Assembly (NCBI GenBank): GCA_002327445.1
Contig: DCWA01000040.1
Span: 4,447 to 68,446, forward strand
From: Desulfobacteraceae bacterium UBA2174
Lineage (GTDB): Bacteria > Desulfobacterota > Desulfobacteria > Desulfobacterales > UBA2174
Length of the DNA stretch: 64,000 bases
Reading direction: 5' to 3'
Shown in pieces: positions 24,122 through 32,697 of this stretch. How positions within the stretch are numbered: the stretch's first letter is position 1; every line of letters starts with the position of its first letter. Below the pieces are notes generated by a model that was not told the origin of the DNA, made no database searches, and saw nothing but the letters and a program-made list of their open reading frames with translations. A program made the position numbers and the translations under genes.

Positions 24122-24460
24122 TGGGAGGGGATGGCCTTTTTTGTCATCCCGAGGATCCGCCTTGTTTGTCATTCCAAGGATTATCCTTTTTTGTCATCCC
24201 GAGGGTTATCCTTTTCTGTCATTCCGAGGGTTATCCTTTTCTGTCATTCCGAGGAGCAACGCGACGAGGAATCTCTTCGAGTTTACCGCCACTTCCCGAC
24301 TTATTCCCGACTGCAGATCCCTCGCTGACGCTCGGGATGACACGGGAAAAGGGTGTCATTCCGAGAGACACCCCCTTTTCTGTCATTCCGAGGAGCAACG
24401 CGACGAGGAATCTCTTTGAGTTTACCACCACTTCCCGACTTATTCCTGGCTGCACAAACC
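24122..24460. repeat. Interspersed repeat with local 25-bp amplification
   Basis: Between about 24134 and 24254 the core TTGTCATCCCGAGG is repeated four to five times with spacing near 25 bases (filler TTATCCTTTT). Then follow CGACGAGGAATCTCTTCGAG, CGACTGCAGATCCCTCGCTG with CTCGGGATGACA, and another GTCATTCCGAGGAGCAACGC arm to about 24440. Two near-identical 60-base blocks (24245-24304 and 24386-24445) flank the middle. It separates the glycosyltransferase from btuD and holds no gene. Confidence 0.8.
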
Positions 24461-24464
24461 CTGT

Positions 24465-25274
24465 TCACATTGGAGTTGTAACGCCGGCGGCAGGATCCAC
24501 CGGCAGCGTCAGCCGGGGAAAATCCCCCTGGGGATGGCGGTCCACCAGGACCTCGCAGCCGTAGGCGGTGCGAATGTGCGCGGGCTGCAGGACTTCCTTC
24601 GGAGTGCCGGTGCATACCGCCCGGCCTCTGTGGAGCAGCAGCATCCGGGTGGCGAACATGGCTGCCAGGTTCAGGTCGTGGGAGACCATCACCACCGTCA
24701 TTTTGCGGTCCCGCCGCAGCCGGGCCATAAGGCGCATGATCTGGAGCTGGTGACCCATGTCCAGGGCTGCCGTCGGCTCGTCCAGCAGCATGAGGCGCGG
24801 CTGCTGGCAGAGGGCCCGGGCGATCCAGACCCGCTGCTGCTCGCCGCCGCTGAGCCGGTCCAGGGGACGGTTCGCCAGGGAATCGAGGCCCACGGCGGCA
24901 ATGGCCCGGGCCGCCTCTTCGAGATCGACGGCGTTTTCGAAACCGAGCCACCCCAGGTGCGGTGCCCGCCCCATGCGCACGATCTCCTCGACTTTGAATG
25001 AAAACACCGGGGCGCTGCCCTGGGGCACCAGGGCGATGCGCCGGGCCAACTCACGCCGGCTGTAACCGCCCAAGGGCCGCCCGAAGACCAGGATATCGCC
25101 CGTCTGGGGTTTCAGGCTGCCCAGCATCAGGCGCAGCAGGGTGGTCTTGCCCGATCCGTTGGGACCGATAACGGCGAAAAAATCCCCCTCGGCGATCTCC
25201 AATGACAGATCCTCGATCACCGGCCGCGCATTGTAGGCGAAACAAGCCCCTCGAATGGTCACCGTCGGGCTCAT
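24465..25274 (-). CDS. btuD: Corrinoid/iron-chelate ABC transporter ATPase
   Basis: A 269-residue ATPase of the FecE/BtuD group. Walker A is IGPNGSGKTTLLRLMLG, Q-loop VPQGS, signature LSGGEQQRVWIARAL, Walker B LMLLDEPTAALD, and H-loop MVSHDLNLA. It energises import by the permease encoded just upstream. It is the last gene of the minus-strand corrinoid operon; the B12 riboswitches far upstream support cobalamin or cobinamide as substrate rather than siderophore. Start at 25274 lacks a strong ribosome site. Confidence 0.9.
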   Translation of the reverse strand: MSPTVTIRGACFAYNARPVIEDLSLEIAEGDFFAVIGPNGSGKTTLLRLMLGSLKPQTGDILVFGRPLGGYSRRELARRIALVPQGSAPVFSFKVEEIVRMGRAPHLGWLGFENAVDLEEAARAIAAVGLDSLANRPLDRLSGGEQQRVWIARALCQQPRLMLLDEPTAALDMGHQLQIMRLMARLRRDRKMTVVMVSHDLNLAAMFATRMLLLHRGRAVCTGTPKEVLQPAHIRTAYGCEVLVDRHPQGDFPRLTLPVDPAAGVTTPM

Positions 25275-25407
25275 GGCCGCCCCGCTTTCAGATCGTCTTC
25301 CCCCATCGCGTGAAAAACCTTCTCCACCCGGAATGCATCCGCCGCCAGCGGCCGGAAGCATCGCCTTTGTCCGCGCCAGTACACGGTTCACCCCCCAACC
25401 GGGTCGT

Positions 25408-26421
25408 TTACTGCCGCGACCGTCTCAACAGATAGATGAACAGCGGCGCGCCGATCATGGCGGTAATCACGCCGGCGGGCATCTCCCCCTGCTCCGGCAG
25501 GACCCGGGCCAGCAGGTCGCAGCCGACCATGAACGCCCCGCCGCCGAGGATGCAGGCCGGCACCAGGAGCCGGTGGTCGCTGCCAAGTAGCATCCGCAGC
25601 AGATGCGGCACCACCAGCCCCACGAACCCCACCAGGCCACAGTGACTCACCGTGACACTGACCATCAGCGATGCGGCCACGAGCAGGGCGATGGTCACCG
25701 CCCGCACCGGGACCCCGCTGGAGGCGGCCAGTTCCCGGCCGAGCAGCATCAGGTTCATCGGATGGGCCAGCAGAAAGATGGCGACAAAACAGGGCGCCAC
25801 CAGGGCGGCCAGCAATCCCAGCGGGCCGAATCCCACGGCGGACAGGTTGCCCATCAGCCAGAACAGAATGCTGTGCAATCGCCCATCCTGGCTCAAGGTG
25901 AGCAGGAACATGATCAGGGCGGCGCAGAAGGCGTTGACCATGACCCCGGACAGCAGCAGGGCGTCACGCTGAAACAGGCTGCGGCCGGCCCCGATGGCCA
26001 GGATCAGACCCAAGGTGGCCAAGGCGCCGGTAAAGGCGAAGAGGCTGACGCCGGGAAATTGGGCCAGGCCGAGGAGGATTCCCGTGATGGCGCCGATGGC
26101 CGCACCGCCCGAAATCCCCAAGATGTAAGGCTCCGCCAGCGGGTTGCGCAGCAGGGCCTGGAATACCAGCCCGCCAAGGGAGAGGCTGGCGCCGGTCAGC
26201 GCCGCCAACAGCGCCCGCGGCAGGCGGATGCGCCAGACGATGGCCGCGCCGGCGTCCGCCGAGGACGGCCCGCCGATCAAGGCCCGCCAGGCCGCTGCCG
26301 GTCCGACGTCCGAAGACCCGAAGGAGACGGCCGCCACAATCGTCAGAACCAGCAGAAGCGCCATTACGGCGCTCACCGCCAGTACCCGCACCGGTGTCAG
26401 ATCGACGGTCCGCGGATTCAT
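25408..26421 (-). CDS. btuC: Corrinoid ABC transporter permease
   Basis: A 337-residue FecCD/BtuC permease with about ten hydrophobic segments. Typical motifs are RLPRALLAALTGASLSLGG, NPLAEPYILGISGGAAIGA and VGLVVPHLLRMLLGSDHR. Its ATG overlaps the stop of the btuF gene (ATGA), so translation is coupled. A 133-base gap without repeats separates it from btuD. Substrate is inferred from riboswitch and CbiZ context. Confidence 0.92.
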   Translation of the reverse strand: MNPRTVDLTPVRVLAVSAVMALLLVLTIVAAVSFGSSDVGPAAAWRALIGGPSSADAGAAIVWRIRLPRALLAALTGASLSLGGLVFQALLRNPLAEPYILGISGGAAIGAITGILLGLAQFPGVSLFAFTGALATLGLILAIGAGRSLFQRDALLLSGVMVNAFCAALIMFLLTLSQDGRLHSILFWLMGNLSAVGFGPLGLLAALVAPCFVAIFLLAHPMNLMLLGRELAASSGVPVRAVTIALLVAASLMVSVTVSHCGLVGFVGLVVPHLLRMLLGSDHRLLVPACILGGGAFMVGCDLLARVLPEQGEMPAGVITAMIGAPLFIYLLRRSRQ

Positions 26422-27338
26422 GGCGCGGCCTCGAAAAGCGTCGGGTGGATGAGCCGGGCCAGCGCCTCCAGCCCTTCCACCAGACGCGGGCTGGGCCGGT
26501 CGAGGCAGTTGGAATCCACGATGTGGATGCGGTTGTTGGCCACCGCCGGCATCTGGGGCCAGCGGCGCCACTCGGCCCGGGCCTGTTCAAACAACCCCTC
26601 GCGGTCCATGGAAGTGATGATGATTACTTCCGGGGCCAGGACGATGACCTGTTCCTGGCTGAAACGCGGATAGGCGGTTTGGCCGGCGGCCGTATTGACC
26701 CCTCCGGCACGGGTGATCAGCTCGTGGAGAAAAGTCGACGAACCGGCCGATACGATGGGCGCCATTCCGATCTGCAGAAAAACCCGGGGGCGATGGACCA
26801 CGCCGGCTATCCGGGCATCCACCGTCGCGATGCGCCGCCGCATGTCCTCCACCAGCCGCCGGGCTGCATCCGGGGCGTTGAGCAGGTCCCCCAGGGCCGT
26901 GACGGTTTCCATCACGGACTCCAGGTCCCGGGGATCCACGGCATAGACGGGAATTCGCATCGCCTCCAGGCGGTCCACCACCGCCTTGGGATTGCCGTCG
27001 CGGATGGCCAGGCAAAGATCCGGTTTCAGGGCCACGATGCGCTCCAGGTCCAGGTGGACGTAGGAACCCACCTTGGGTAGTGCGCGGGCCGCCTGCGGAG
27101 TGTCGGAAAAACGGCTCACCCCCACCAGCCGGTCCTGCCGGCCGATGGCGAAGACGATCTCGGTGGCACTGGGCGCCAGGGCCACCACGCGCCGGGGGTC
27201 GGCGGGCACTTCCATGGTGCGGCCGGCCAGATCGGTGACGCGGCGCATCTGCCCGGCCCCAACCGTGGCGGCGAGGAGAAAAACCGTCAGGAGAACGGCA
27301 ATGGCCAGCAACGGTTTCCCGGGAACGCGGGACCTCAT
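26418..27338 (-). CDS. btuF: Periplasmic corrinoid-binding protein
   Basis: A 306-residue class III periplasmic binding protein. A signal peptide (KPLLAIAVLLTVFLLAATVGA) is followed by the BtuF-like N-lobe RVVALAPSATEIVFAIG and the central helix; the C-lobe carries AGGVNTAAGQTAYPRFSQEQV. Start ATG at 27338 overlaps the 3' end of the BtuF-CbiZ gene. It would deliver corrinoid to BtuCD. Having two BtuF domains in one operon (this one free, the other fused to CbiZ) is unusual and suggests division between capture and processing. Confidence 0.88.
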   Translation of the reverse strand: MRSRVPGKPLLAIAVLLTVFLLAATVGAGQMRRVTDLAGRTMEVPADPRRVVALAPSATEIVFAIGRQDRLVGVSRFSDTPQAARALPKVGSYVHLDLERIVALKPDLCLAIRDGNPKAVVDRLEAMRIPVYAVDPRDLESVMETVTALGDLLNAPDAARRLVEDMRRRIATVDARIAGVVHRPRVFLQIGMAPIVSAGSSTFLHELITRAGGVNTAAGQTAYPRFSQEQVIVLAPEVIIITSMDREGLFEQARAEWRRWPQMPAVANNRIHIVDSNCLDRPSPRLVEGLEALARLIHPTLFEAAP

Positions 27339-29377
27339 GGCGCCACCGTTCCTGCGGGCTCCGGCGGATTCCCCGCCCGCACTCCGGCCAGCATCGCCTC
27401 CAGAGCTCCTTTCAACACAGAAACAGGCTCCGCATTCCCGGGCCACCCGCCTTCAATCGCAATGGGGCCGCCGGCGATCTCGGCGGCCACCTGCCGGCGC
27501 CAGACGTCAAAAAGGGACAAGTCCGGCTTCCGTCCGGCGGCTCGGGCATCGTCGAGGGCCATGGCTGTTTCGATGAAGCCGGCATACCGGTCCTCCAACA
27601 GCAGCCGCTCCATGGATACGGCCAATTCGCCCGGGTTCCCGGCACAGTCGCAGGTCGCTCCGGAAACCAACTCCCACAAGCCCAGCCCCCGCTCCTCCAT
27701 CCGCCGCAGGATCGGCCGGCGCGCCGCGATGCCGTTTTGCCGAAAGACCGCTTCGCGCACTCCGGCGTCCACGGCCTCGGCGATGAGCTGCCCCATCTTG
27801 CTGTGGCCGCCGCAGTTGTCGATGGCTGTCCCTTCCCCCTGGACCACAATGATGTTGTCGGTGCCGGTGCCGGTGGCCGGCCGATGGGGTTCCGTGGTGC
27901 TGCGGATGTCCAGGTCCTGCAAAGCGGCGGTCTTGGCTTCGGTGGCGGTGATCAGGGCCCGGGTCATGGCCCTGGGGCTGAGCTGCATGTTGGTCAGCAA
28001 GATGATGTTGATGGTGCCCGGCTCGTACCAATGGCCCGCATCGCAGCCGGCGCGCTGGGCGTTGGACGCGACCCCGGCGGTCACCAGGGCCGTCACGGCC
28101 ATCTCCCGGTAGTCACGCCGCTGGACCGACAGGCGGTCCATGTCGGCGCCGGTAAAAAGAAGAGCCGTGTGCTCGGGCCGCCGATCCAGCACCTGGCAGA
28201 CCAGTTGGCGCTCGGCCGCCAGGCCGGCGGCGTGCCCGAGGGTCCAACACGGCGGCGGCCAGTGGTGGTTGCCCACGGTCACGATTCCCTCCCGCTGGCC
28301 TTCCAGGGTCGAAACGACGGCCATCGGCCGGCTGAAATCGAGCACCAGGGTCTTGTTGACGAAGTCGTGGACGCGGCTTTCGACGATGCCGGCCCCTGCC
28401 ACGTACGGCAACGCCAGGTCCAGGGGACGCTCGCCAACCACGGCATCCGGATGAACCTGCTTCTCTGGCCGGGCAAAATCCTCGGCATAGAGATGCGAGG
28501 CCAGCCAGGCGATGAAATCAGCCGTCCGCACGCCGCAGCGGCAGGTCAGATCGCAGGGGAAAAAAAGGAAGCGCCCGTTTTTCACCGCCTCCACGTCCCG
28601 CCAGCCGGGCCGGTCGAGAAGCCGTGCGGCGGCCTGGCGGTCGCCGCCGCAGCCGTAGATCACCTGGGGATTGAACCGCTGCCACTCTTCCAGAGTCACT
28701 TCCACCACGTCCCCGGTCTTGCCCGTCGTCGGCGGGATGCCGCCGGCGGCCCGGATCATCTCGTTTTGAAAGGACCCGTCCCCGGGGGTCATCACCTGCT
28801 GGCCGCCCATGAATCGCATCACCCGCAGGCGCCGGCCTGCGGGGATCCTGGTCACCTTGGCAGCCACGAGGTCCAGGTTGGCATGGATCCGGTCCACCAG
28901 GGCCTCGGCAGCGGCGCGGCGCTGGAAAATGGCCCCCAGCCGATCGATGGCGGGATCGATGTCCCGGATCGAATCGATGCCCAGGGCGATGGGCCGGATC
29001 CCGTTGGCACTCAAGACAGCGGCCGTTTCCTGGTGCAGGGAAGAAATGAACACCACCTCCGGGGCGGCTGCCGCCACCCGCATCGGATCCGGGGCGGCAA
29101 AGCCCCCCACCACGGGCAGTGCCGCCGCCTCGGGGGGCCAGGTGTCGTGGTAGGTGACGGCCTTGACCCGATCGCCGACGCCCAGGGCGAAAAGGATTTC
29201 CGTCACCGCCGGCACGAGACTCACCACCCGCTGCGGCGGCGCGTCGAGGGAGATGCACCGCCCGTCGGCATCGACGAATTCTGGACTTGCGGCCAAGGCT
29301 GAACCAGCAAGCATCAGAAAAAAAATGACGCATAGTGGGACGGCTACCCTTTTGAGGTGGACATTCAACAGAAGCAT
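27335..29377 (-). CDS. Secreted BtuF-like / CbiZ adenosylcobinamide amidohydrolase fusion
   Basis: A 680-residue two-domain protein. Residues 1-30 form a signal peptide (VAVPLCVIFFLMLAGSALAA). About 35-300 are a BtuF-like binding domain (RVVSLVPAVTEILFALGVGD; AAGGIPPTTGKTGDVVEVT). About 330-640 match CbiZ: GIVTVGNHHWPPPCW, TAGVASNAQRAG, EPGTINIILLTNMQLSP, RPATGTGTDNIIVVQGEG and NCGGHSKMGQLI. CbiZ hydrolyses adenosyl-pseudocobalamin or adenosylcobinamide side chains so that corrinoids can be rebuilt with the preferred lower ligand. Cytoplasmic CbiZ is the known form; the signal peptide here implies periplasmic action. The next btuF overlaps its end. No clear ribosome site precedes the ATG, so the start is uncertain. 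Confidence 0.9.
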   Translation of the reverse strand: MLLLNVHLKRVAVPLCVIFFLMLAGSALAASPEFVDADGRCISLDAPPQRVVSLVPAVTEILFALGVGDRVKAVTYHDTWPPEAAALPVVGGFAAPDPMRVAAAAPEVVFISSLHQETAAVLSANGIRPIALGIDSIRDIDPAIDRLGAIFQRRAAAEALVDRIHANLDLVAAKVTRIPAGRRLRVMRFMGGQQVMTPGDGSFQNEMIRAAGGIPPTTGKTGDVVEVTLEEWQRFNPQVIYGCGGDRQAAARLLDRPGWRDVEAVKNGRFLFFPCDLTCRCGVRTADFIAWLASHLYAEDFARPEKQVHPDAVVGERPLDLALPYVAGAGIVESRVHDFVNKTLVLDFSRPMAVVSTLEGQREGIVTVGNHHWPPPCWTLGHAAGLAAERQLVCQVLDRRPEHTALLFTGADMDRLSVQRRDYREMAVTALVTAGVASNAQRAGCDAGHWYEPGTINIILLTNMQLSPRAMTRALITATEAKTAALQDLDIRSTTEPHRPATGTGTDNIIVVQGEGTAIDNCGGHSKMGQLIAEAVDAGVREAVFRQNGIAARRPILRRMEERGLGLWELVSGATCDCAGNPGELAVSMERLLLEDRYAGFIETAMALDDARAAGRKPDLSLFDVWRRQVAAEIAGGPIAIEGGWPGNAEPVSVLKGALEAMLAGVRAGNPPEPAGTVAP

Positions 29378-29417
29378 AATGATTTACGATAGATCATGTG
29401 GCCCTTAAAAGTGCCGA

Positions 29418-29516
29418 ATTGTCATCCCGAGCGAAGCGAGGGATCTCTAAGCAAAACGGTACATCCGATAATTTCAAATCTTAGAGACCCCCTCTTCGAT
29501 AGGCTATCGGGTTGAC
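29418..29516. repeat. Divergent copy of the interspersed repeat
   Basis: TTGTCATCCCGAGCGAAGCG with GAGGGATCTCTAAG matches the GTCAT/GAGGGATCTC arm of the other copies; the mirrored CTTAGAGACCCCCTC follows about 50 bases later, so the element can fold on itself. It sits between btuB and the btuF-cbiZ gene and could affect read-through or mRNA stability within the operon. Confidence 0.6.
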
Positions 29517-29523
29517 AAATGTT

Positions 29524-31494
29524 TTAGTAAGTTACCCGAATGCCGGCATACGCCGAAAGACCGGGTGTTGCGTAGCTCCAAACTTCTTCGTAGAACTCGT
29601 CAAAAAGATTCTCCACGCGGCCGTAAAGTTCCAGGTATTTGTTGACCTGGTACCGCGCCGAAAGGTTGACCAGGGTGTAAGCGTCCAACGTTTTCACCGA
29701 ATTGCCGTCTTTATCGAAATTGAAGCTCGGATCTTCGTCGCGTTCGTCCACCCATTGAATATCCAGATTGAGTTTCAACGGGTCCATTGGCCGGTAGCCG
29801 ACATTGAAGCGCACCTTGTTCAGGGGATGATGAGTAAGTCTTTCGCCATCGGAATCCACTGAATGGGTGTAGGTGTGATCAAGGCGCAAATCCAGCCGGT
29901 CCAGTGCCTGCCAGGCGATGAAACTTTCCAGACCCCGACTCTTGGACGTACCGTCGAGGTTGTCGTAAGATCCTTCCCAGGTGACCGGATCGGTGACGTA
30001 CCGGATACGATCTTCAAAGCGCATGTCAAAATAGGTGGTCCCCAATTTCAGGCGACCCTGCCAAAACGGTTGCTCGACCCCGACCTCCCATCCCTTGCTC
30101 GTTTCCGGCTGAAGATCCTCGTTGCCACCGGCAAAAAACCATGCGGGGACGGCATCGGCGTAAAGTTCATAGAGAGAAGGCGTGCGAAAGCCGGTGGCGT
30201 AAGCCCCCTTCAGCACACTACCGGTAGCCGGAAGCGTGAATTTAGGGGCGATGCGGTAGGTGGCTTCGCTGCCAAATTCCTCATGGTCGTCCCTCCGCAA
30301 GCCGGCGACCAACTCGAACCAGTCCTGCCAGAAAAACTGGTTTTGAATCCAGAAACTGTCGGTATCCGCCGTCTTTTCCCGTTCGATATCGCTCTCGAAG
30401 CCTTCGCTGAGCAAGACGGCGCCCACCGACAGGACATTGTGCTCAAAATTCAAGTCGGCCTGCGCCCCCACCTCATCGGTTTCCGAATCGTAGGCGCTTT
30501 CGAGATTTTTGTCGTTGTCATAGAATTCACGCTCTTGAATGGCCTTGTTGTAGTAAACGGAAGTCGAGAGGAACCCATCCAAGAACTTCGCGGTGGCGTC
30601 GGTTCGGAAGAATGTCTGGTCGCTGTCCTGGTATGAATCCTCCGGCATGCCGGGACCGGAACTGTTGTCCACCGCATGTCCTGCGAAATCGAAATCATCG
30701 GCGTCGACGGTGGAATCCATGTGGCGCAGCGTCACGCCAAGTGCGAAACGGTCCTCGATATCCAAGCCCAGGCGCCCGGAAAAAGTCGTGTTGCGCCAAC
30801 CGTCGTCTTCGTCGGTGCCGGTGCCTTGGGGGATGCTGTCATTGTCGGCGTTGGCGATGGAAAAGCCGCCGGTTTCCGTCTGGGAAGCGGCCAGGGAGAA
30901 GTTGAACGTTTTTCCGATCTCGCCGGATGCGCCGCCGTAAGCCTTCCAGGTGTTGTAGGAACCGCCTTCGGTTCCAGCGTAGAGGTGAGGCTCGCCTTTT
31001 CCCTTGCGCGTGATGATGTTGATCACGCCCGCGGTGGCGTTGCTCCCGTAAAGCACGCTCTGTGGGCCTCTCACGATCTCGATCCGTTCGATGTTGTCGG
31101 TGGTCAGATTGGCCAGATCCGCCTGCCGACTGATGCTTGATGCATCATTCATGATGATTCCGTCGATAAGAACCAAGGTGTTTTTGCTGTCAGCGCCACG
31201 GATCGAAACTGCCGTCAACGTGCCCGGTCCACCGTTGGCCTTGACATCGATACCGGGCGAGCCCTTGAGCACTTCCTCCACCGTCAAATACCCTTTGGCC
31301 TGAATTTCTTCGGACGTAATCAACGTCACGCTGCTGCCGCCGACCTTGTCCAGGTTGGTTTCCGTCCGGGTGGCGGTCACCACCATGTCTTCCATCTTGA
31401 CGGGTTCATCCCCGGCGGCCGTCACGGCCGTAACGCCGGTCACCAGTGAAATCCCCAAAACGACCCACATCCCCAAACCGCGCCATCTTCCCAT
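29524..31494 (-). CDS. btuB: TonB-dependent outer membrane corrinoid receptor
   Basis: A 656-residue TonB-dependent receptor. A signal peptide (GMWVVLGISLVTGVTAVTAA) leads to the TonB box region EDMVVTATRTETNLDKVGG. The plug domain follows with VEEVLKGSPGIDVKANGG, IRGADSKNTLVLIDGI and IEIVRGPQSVLYGSNATAGVINI; the barrel runs to a terminal aromatic residue (GIRVTY). AAGGAGGAAGAG directly precedes the ATG at 31494. Two cobalamin riboswitches upstream and BtuF/CbiZ/BtuCD downstream make corrinoids the likely ligand. It is the first gene of the operon. Confidence 0.93.
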   Translation of the reverse strand: MGRWRGLGMWVVLGISLVTGVTAVTAAGDEPVKMEDMVVTATRTETNLDKVGGSSVTLITSEEIQAKGYLTVEEVLKGSPGIDVKANGGPGTLTAVSIRGADSKNTLVLIDGIIMNDASSISRQADLANLTTDNIERIEIVRGPQSVLYGSNATAGVINIITRKGKGEPHLYAGTEGGSYNTWKAYGGASGEIGKTFNFSLAASQTETGGFSIANADNDSIPQGTGTDEDDGWRNTTFSGRLGLDIEDRFALGVTLRHMDSTVDADDFDFAGHAVDNSSGPGMPEDSYQDSDQTFFRTDATAKFLDGFLSTSVYYNKAIQEREFYDNDKNLESAYDSETDEVGAQADLNFEHNVLSVGAVLLSEGFESDIEREKTADTDSFWIQNQFFWQDWFELVAGLRRDDHEEFGSEATYRIAPKFTLPATGSVLKGAYATGFRTPSLYELYADAVPAWFFAGGNEDLQPETSKGWEVGVEQPFWQGRLKLGTTYFDMRFEDRIRYVTDPVTWEGSYDNLDGTSKSRGLESFIAWQALDRLDLRLDHTYTHSVDSDGERLTHHPLNKVRFNVGYRPMDPLKLNLDIQWVDERDEDPSFNFDKDGNSVKTLDAYTLVNLSARYQVNKYLELYGRVENLFDEFYEEVWSYATPGLSAYAGIRVTY

Positions 31495-31637
31495 CTCTTC
31501 CTCCTTGAGCTGAACATGGGGGCGGCGGGCCGGGTTTCCATCCCGGCACCGCGACACCACCGGTCGCGATCCGGGATGTCCCTGTTTCATCCCCAGATCC
31601 AAAATGGCCCACCCCTGCCGCGGCGGTGCGCAACCTT

Positions 31638-31807
31638 GGCGTTCGGGCAGGTCTTCTGACTCTCGGATCCTCCTACCGGCCGCGCCTTCCCGCATCGATA
31701 CGCCGGTGCAGTGGCTTCCTGCGGCTTTCGTCCCCGATCACAGCGGCGGGCCCGTCCCCGATTTTCACGGGGTTCCCTTTGCACTCGCAAGCGAGCACCC
31801 AAACGCC
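31638..31807 (-). ncRNA. Cobalamin riboswitch, proximal copy
   Basis: On the minus strand the P1 helix pairs GGCGTTTGGG (31798-31807) with CCCGAACGCC (31638-31647). Between them lie the hallmark segments GCCGCTGTGATCGGGGACG, GCCACTGCACC, GGGAAGGCGCGGCCGGTAGG and the B12-box end GAGTCAGAAGACCTGCC. No T-run follows this copy; the btuB ribosome site is about 140 bases downstream, so it may act on translation. It is nearly identical in core sequence to the distal copy. Confidence 0.93.
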
Positions 31808-31832
31808 GACAAATGGCAATGATGCCGAAGAA

Positions 31833-31876
31833 CAAAAAAATCCCCGGACCGAAAATGGCTTCGATCCGGGGATTCC
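31833..31876 (-). terminator. Intrinsic terminator between the two riboswitches
   Basis: On the minus strand AATCCCCGGA and TCCGGGGATT form a 10-bp stem followed by TTTTTTTG. It lies about 55 bases downstream of the distal riboswitch and before the proximal one. It is placed to serve as the expression platform of the distal copy. Confidence 0.9.
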
Positions 31877-31931
31877 CTGATTTATCCTCAAGATCCGGGC
31901 CAGCGGGCGCTCCACGCACCGCTGCCGCGTC

Positions 31932-32097
31932 TGCCCGGGCAGGTCTTCTGGCTCTCGGATCCTCCTACCGGCCGCGCCTTCCCGCACCGATAAACCGGTG
32001 CAGTGACTTTGTGCGGCGTTCGTCCCCGATCACAGCGGCGGGCCCGCCCCCGATTTCCACGGGATTCCCTATTGAGCGCAAGATGCGCACCCGGACA
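31932..32097 (-). ncRNA. Cobalamin riboswitch, distal copy
   Basis: P1 pairs TGTCCGGG (32090-32097) with CCCGGGCA (31932-31939). Conserved elements on the minus strand: GCCGCTGTGATCGGGGACG, GTCACTGCACC, GGGAAGGCGCGGCCGGTAGG, and GAGCCAGAAGACCTGCC. An intrinsic terminator follows at 31833-31876, so this copy probably works by transcription termination. Confidence 0.93.
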
Positions 32098-32122
32098 TCT
32101 GCTCAAACGAGCAGTTGTTGCC

Positions 32123-32151
32123 GTCGTATCCCATGAACGCGGCGCTGTCAA
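32123..32151 (-). promoter_or_regulatory. Candidate sigma-70 promoter for the corrinoid operon
   Basis: On the minus strand TTGACA (32151-32146) is followed after 17 bases by TACGAC (32128-32123). Transcription would begin near 32115, just upstream of the distal riboswitch. The -10 match is moderate; position supports it. Confidence 0.55.
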
Positions 32152-32224
32152 GCGGCCTGGCGCCCTCGGCCAAGGCTCCGCCAAATCAAGGGGGTCAGCT
32201 GCCTTTTTTCCCGAATGTCGCCGT

Positions 32225-32560
32225 TTCCCGCCGTATTCCTGAATGCGGATTCCTTCGTCCGGAATGACACACGGGAGGGGGGGGACCGGAATGACACGGA
32301 AGGGGGGACCGGAATGACACGGAGAAGGAAGCGTCATCCCGAGGTGCGCATGGCCGACCCCCTGTCATCCCGAGGAGACCTTTCCCCTGTCAGCCCGAGG
32401 AGCAACGCGACGAGGGATCTCTCCGAACCTGCCCCCACTTGCCGCCTTCTTCCCAACTGCAGATTCCTCGCTGACGCTCGGAATGACAGCAGCAGAAGGT
32501 TGACATCCGGTGGAGTCGTCGCCGCACGATTCGTGCTTGATGACATCAACTTTCAATAAA
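32225..32560. repeat. Interspersed repeat, tail type D
   Basis: Contains three tandem GACCGGAATGACACGG units (32270-32330), several GTCATCCCGAGG cores, CGACGAGGGATCTCTCCGA, and CAACTGCAGATTCCTCGCTG with CTCGGAATGACAGC. A 60-base tail from 32497 (AGGTTGACATCCGGTGGA, then GCACGATTCGTGC and TCAACTTTCAATA) is shared with the copy at 56780-56841 but not with type A copies. It fills most of the gap between the riboswitch promoter and the HAD gene; no gene is seen. Confidence 0.8.
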
Positions 32561-32697
32561 CGGGGAACGACGAGGGATCTATTTGAGGCGGCAAGGTTCC
32601 TCACGCCTCCGAAAATCACAGCAATGCAAAATAGTTACACGCGAGGTGGCAGCGAATCATTTCCGTTGTCGCAGGACTTCGAAGGGACCATCGACCT

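Noticed and set aside
24122..24460. Short open frames rich in SFRG/CHPEE/SVIPR peptides in repeat regions
   Set aside because: They are translations of the interspersed GTCATYCCGAG repeat, occur at several loci in several frames, and lack gene signals.
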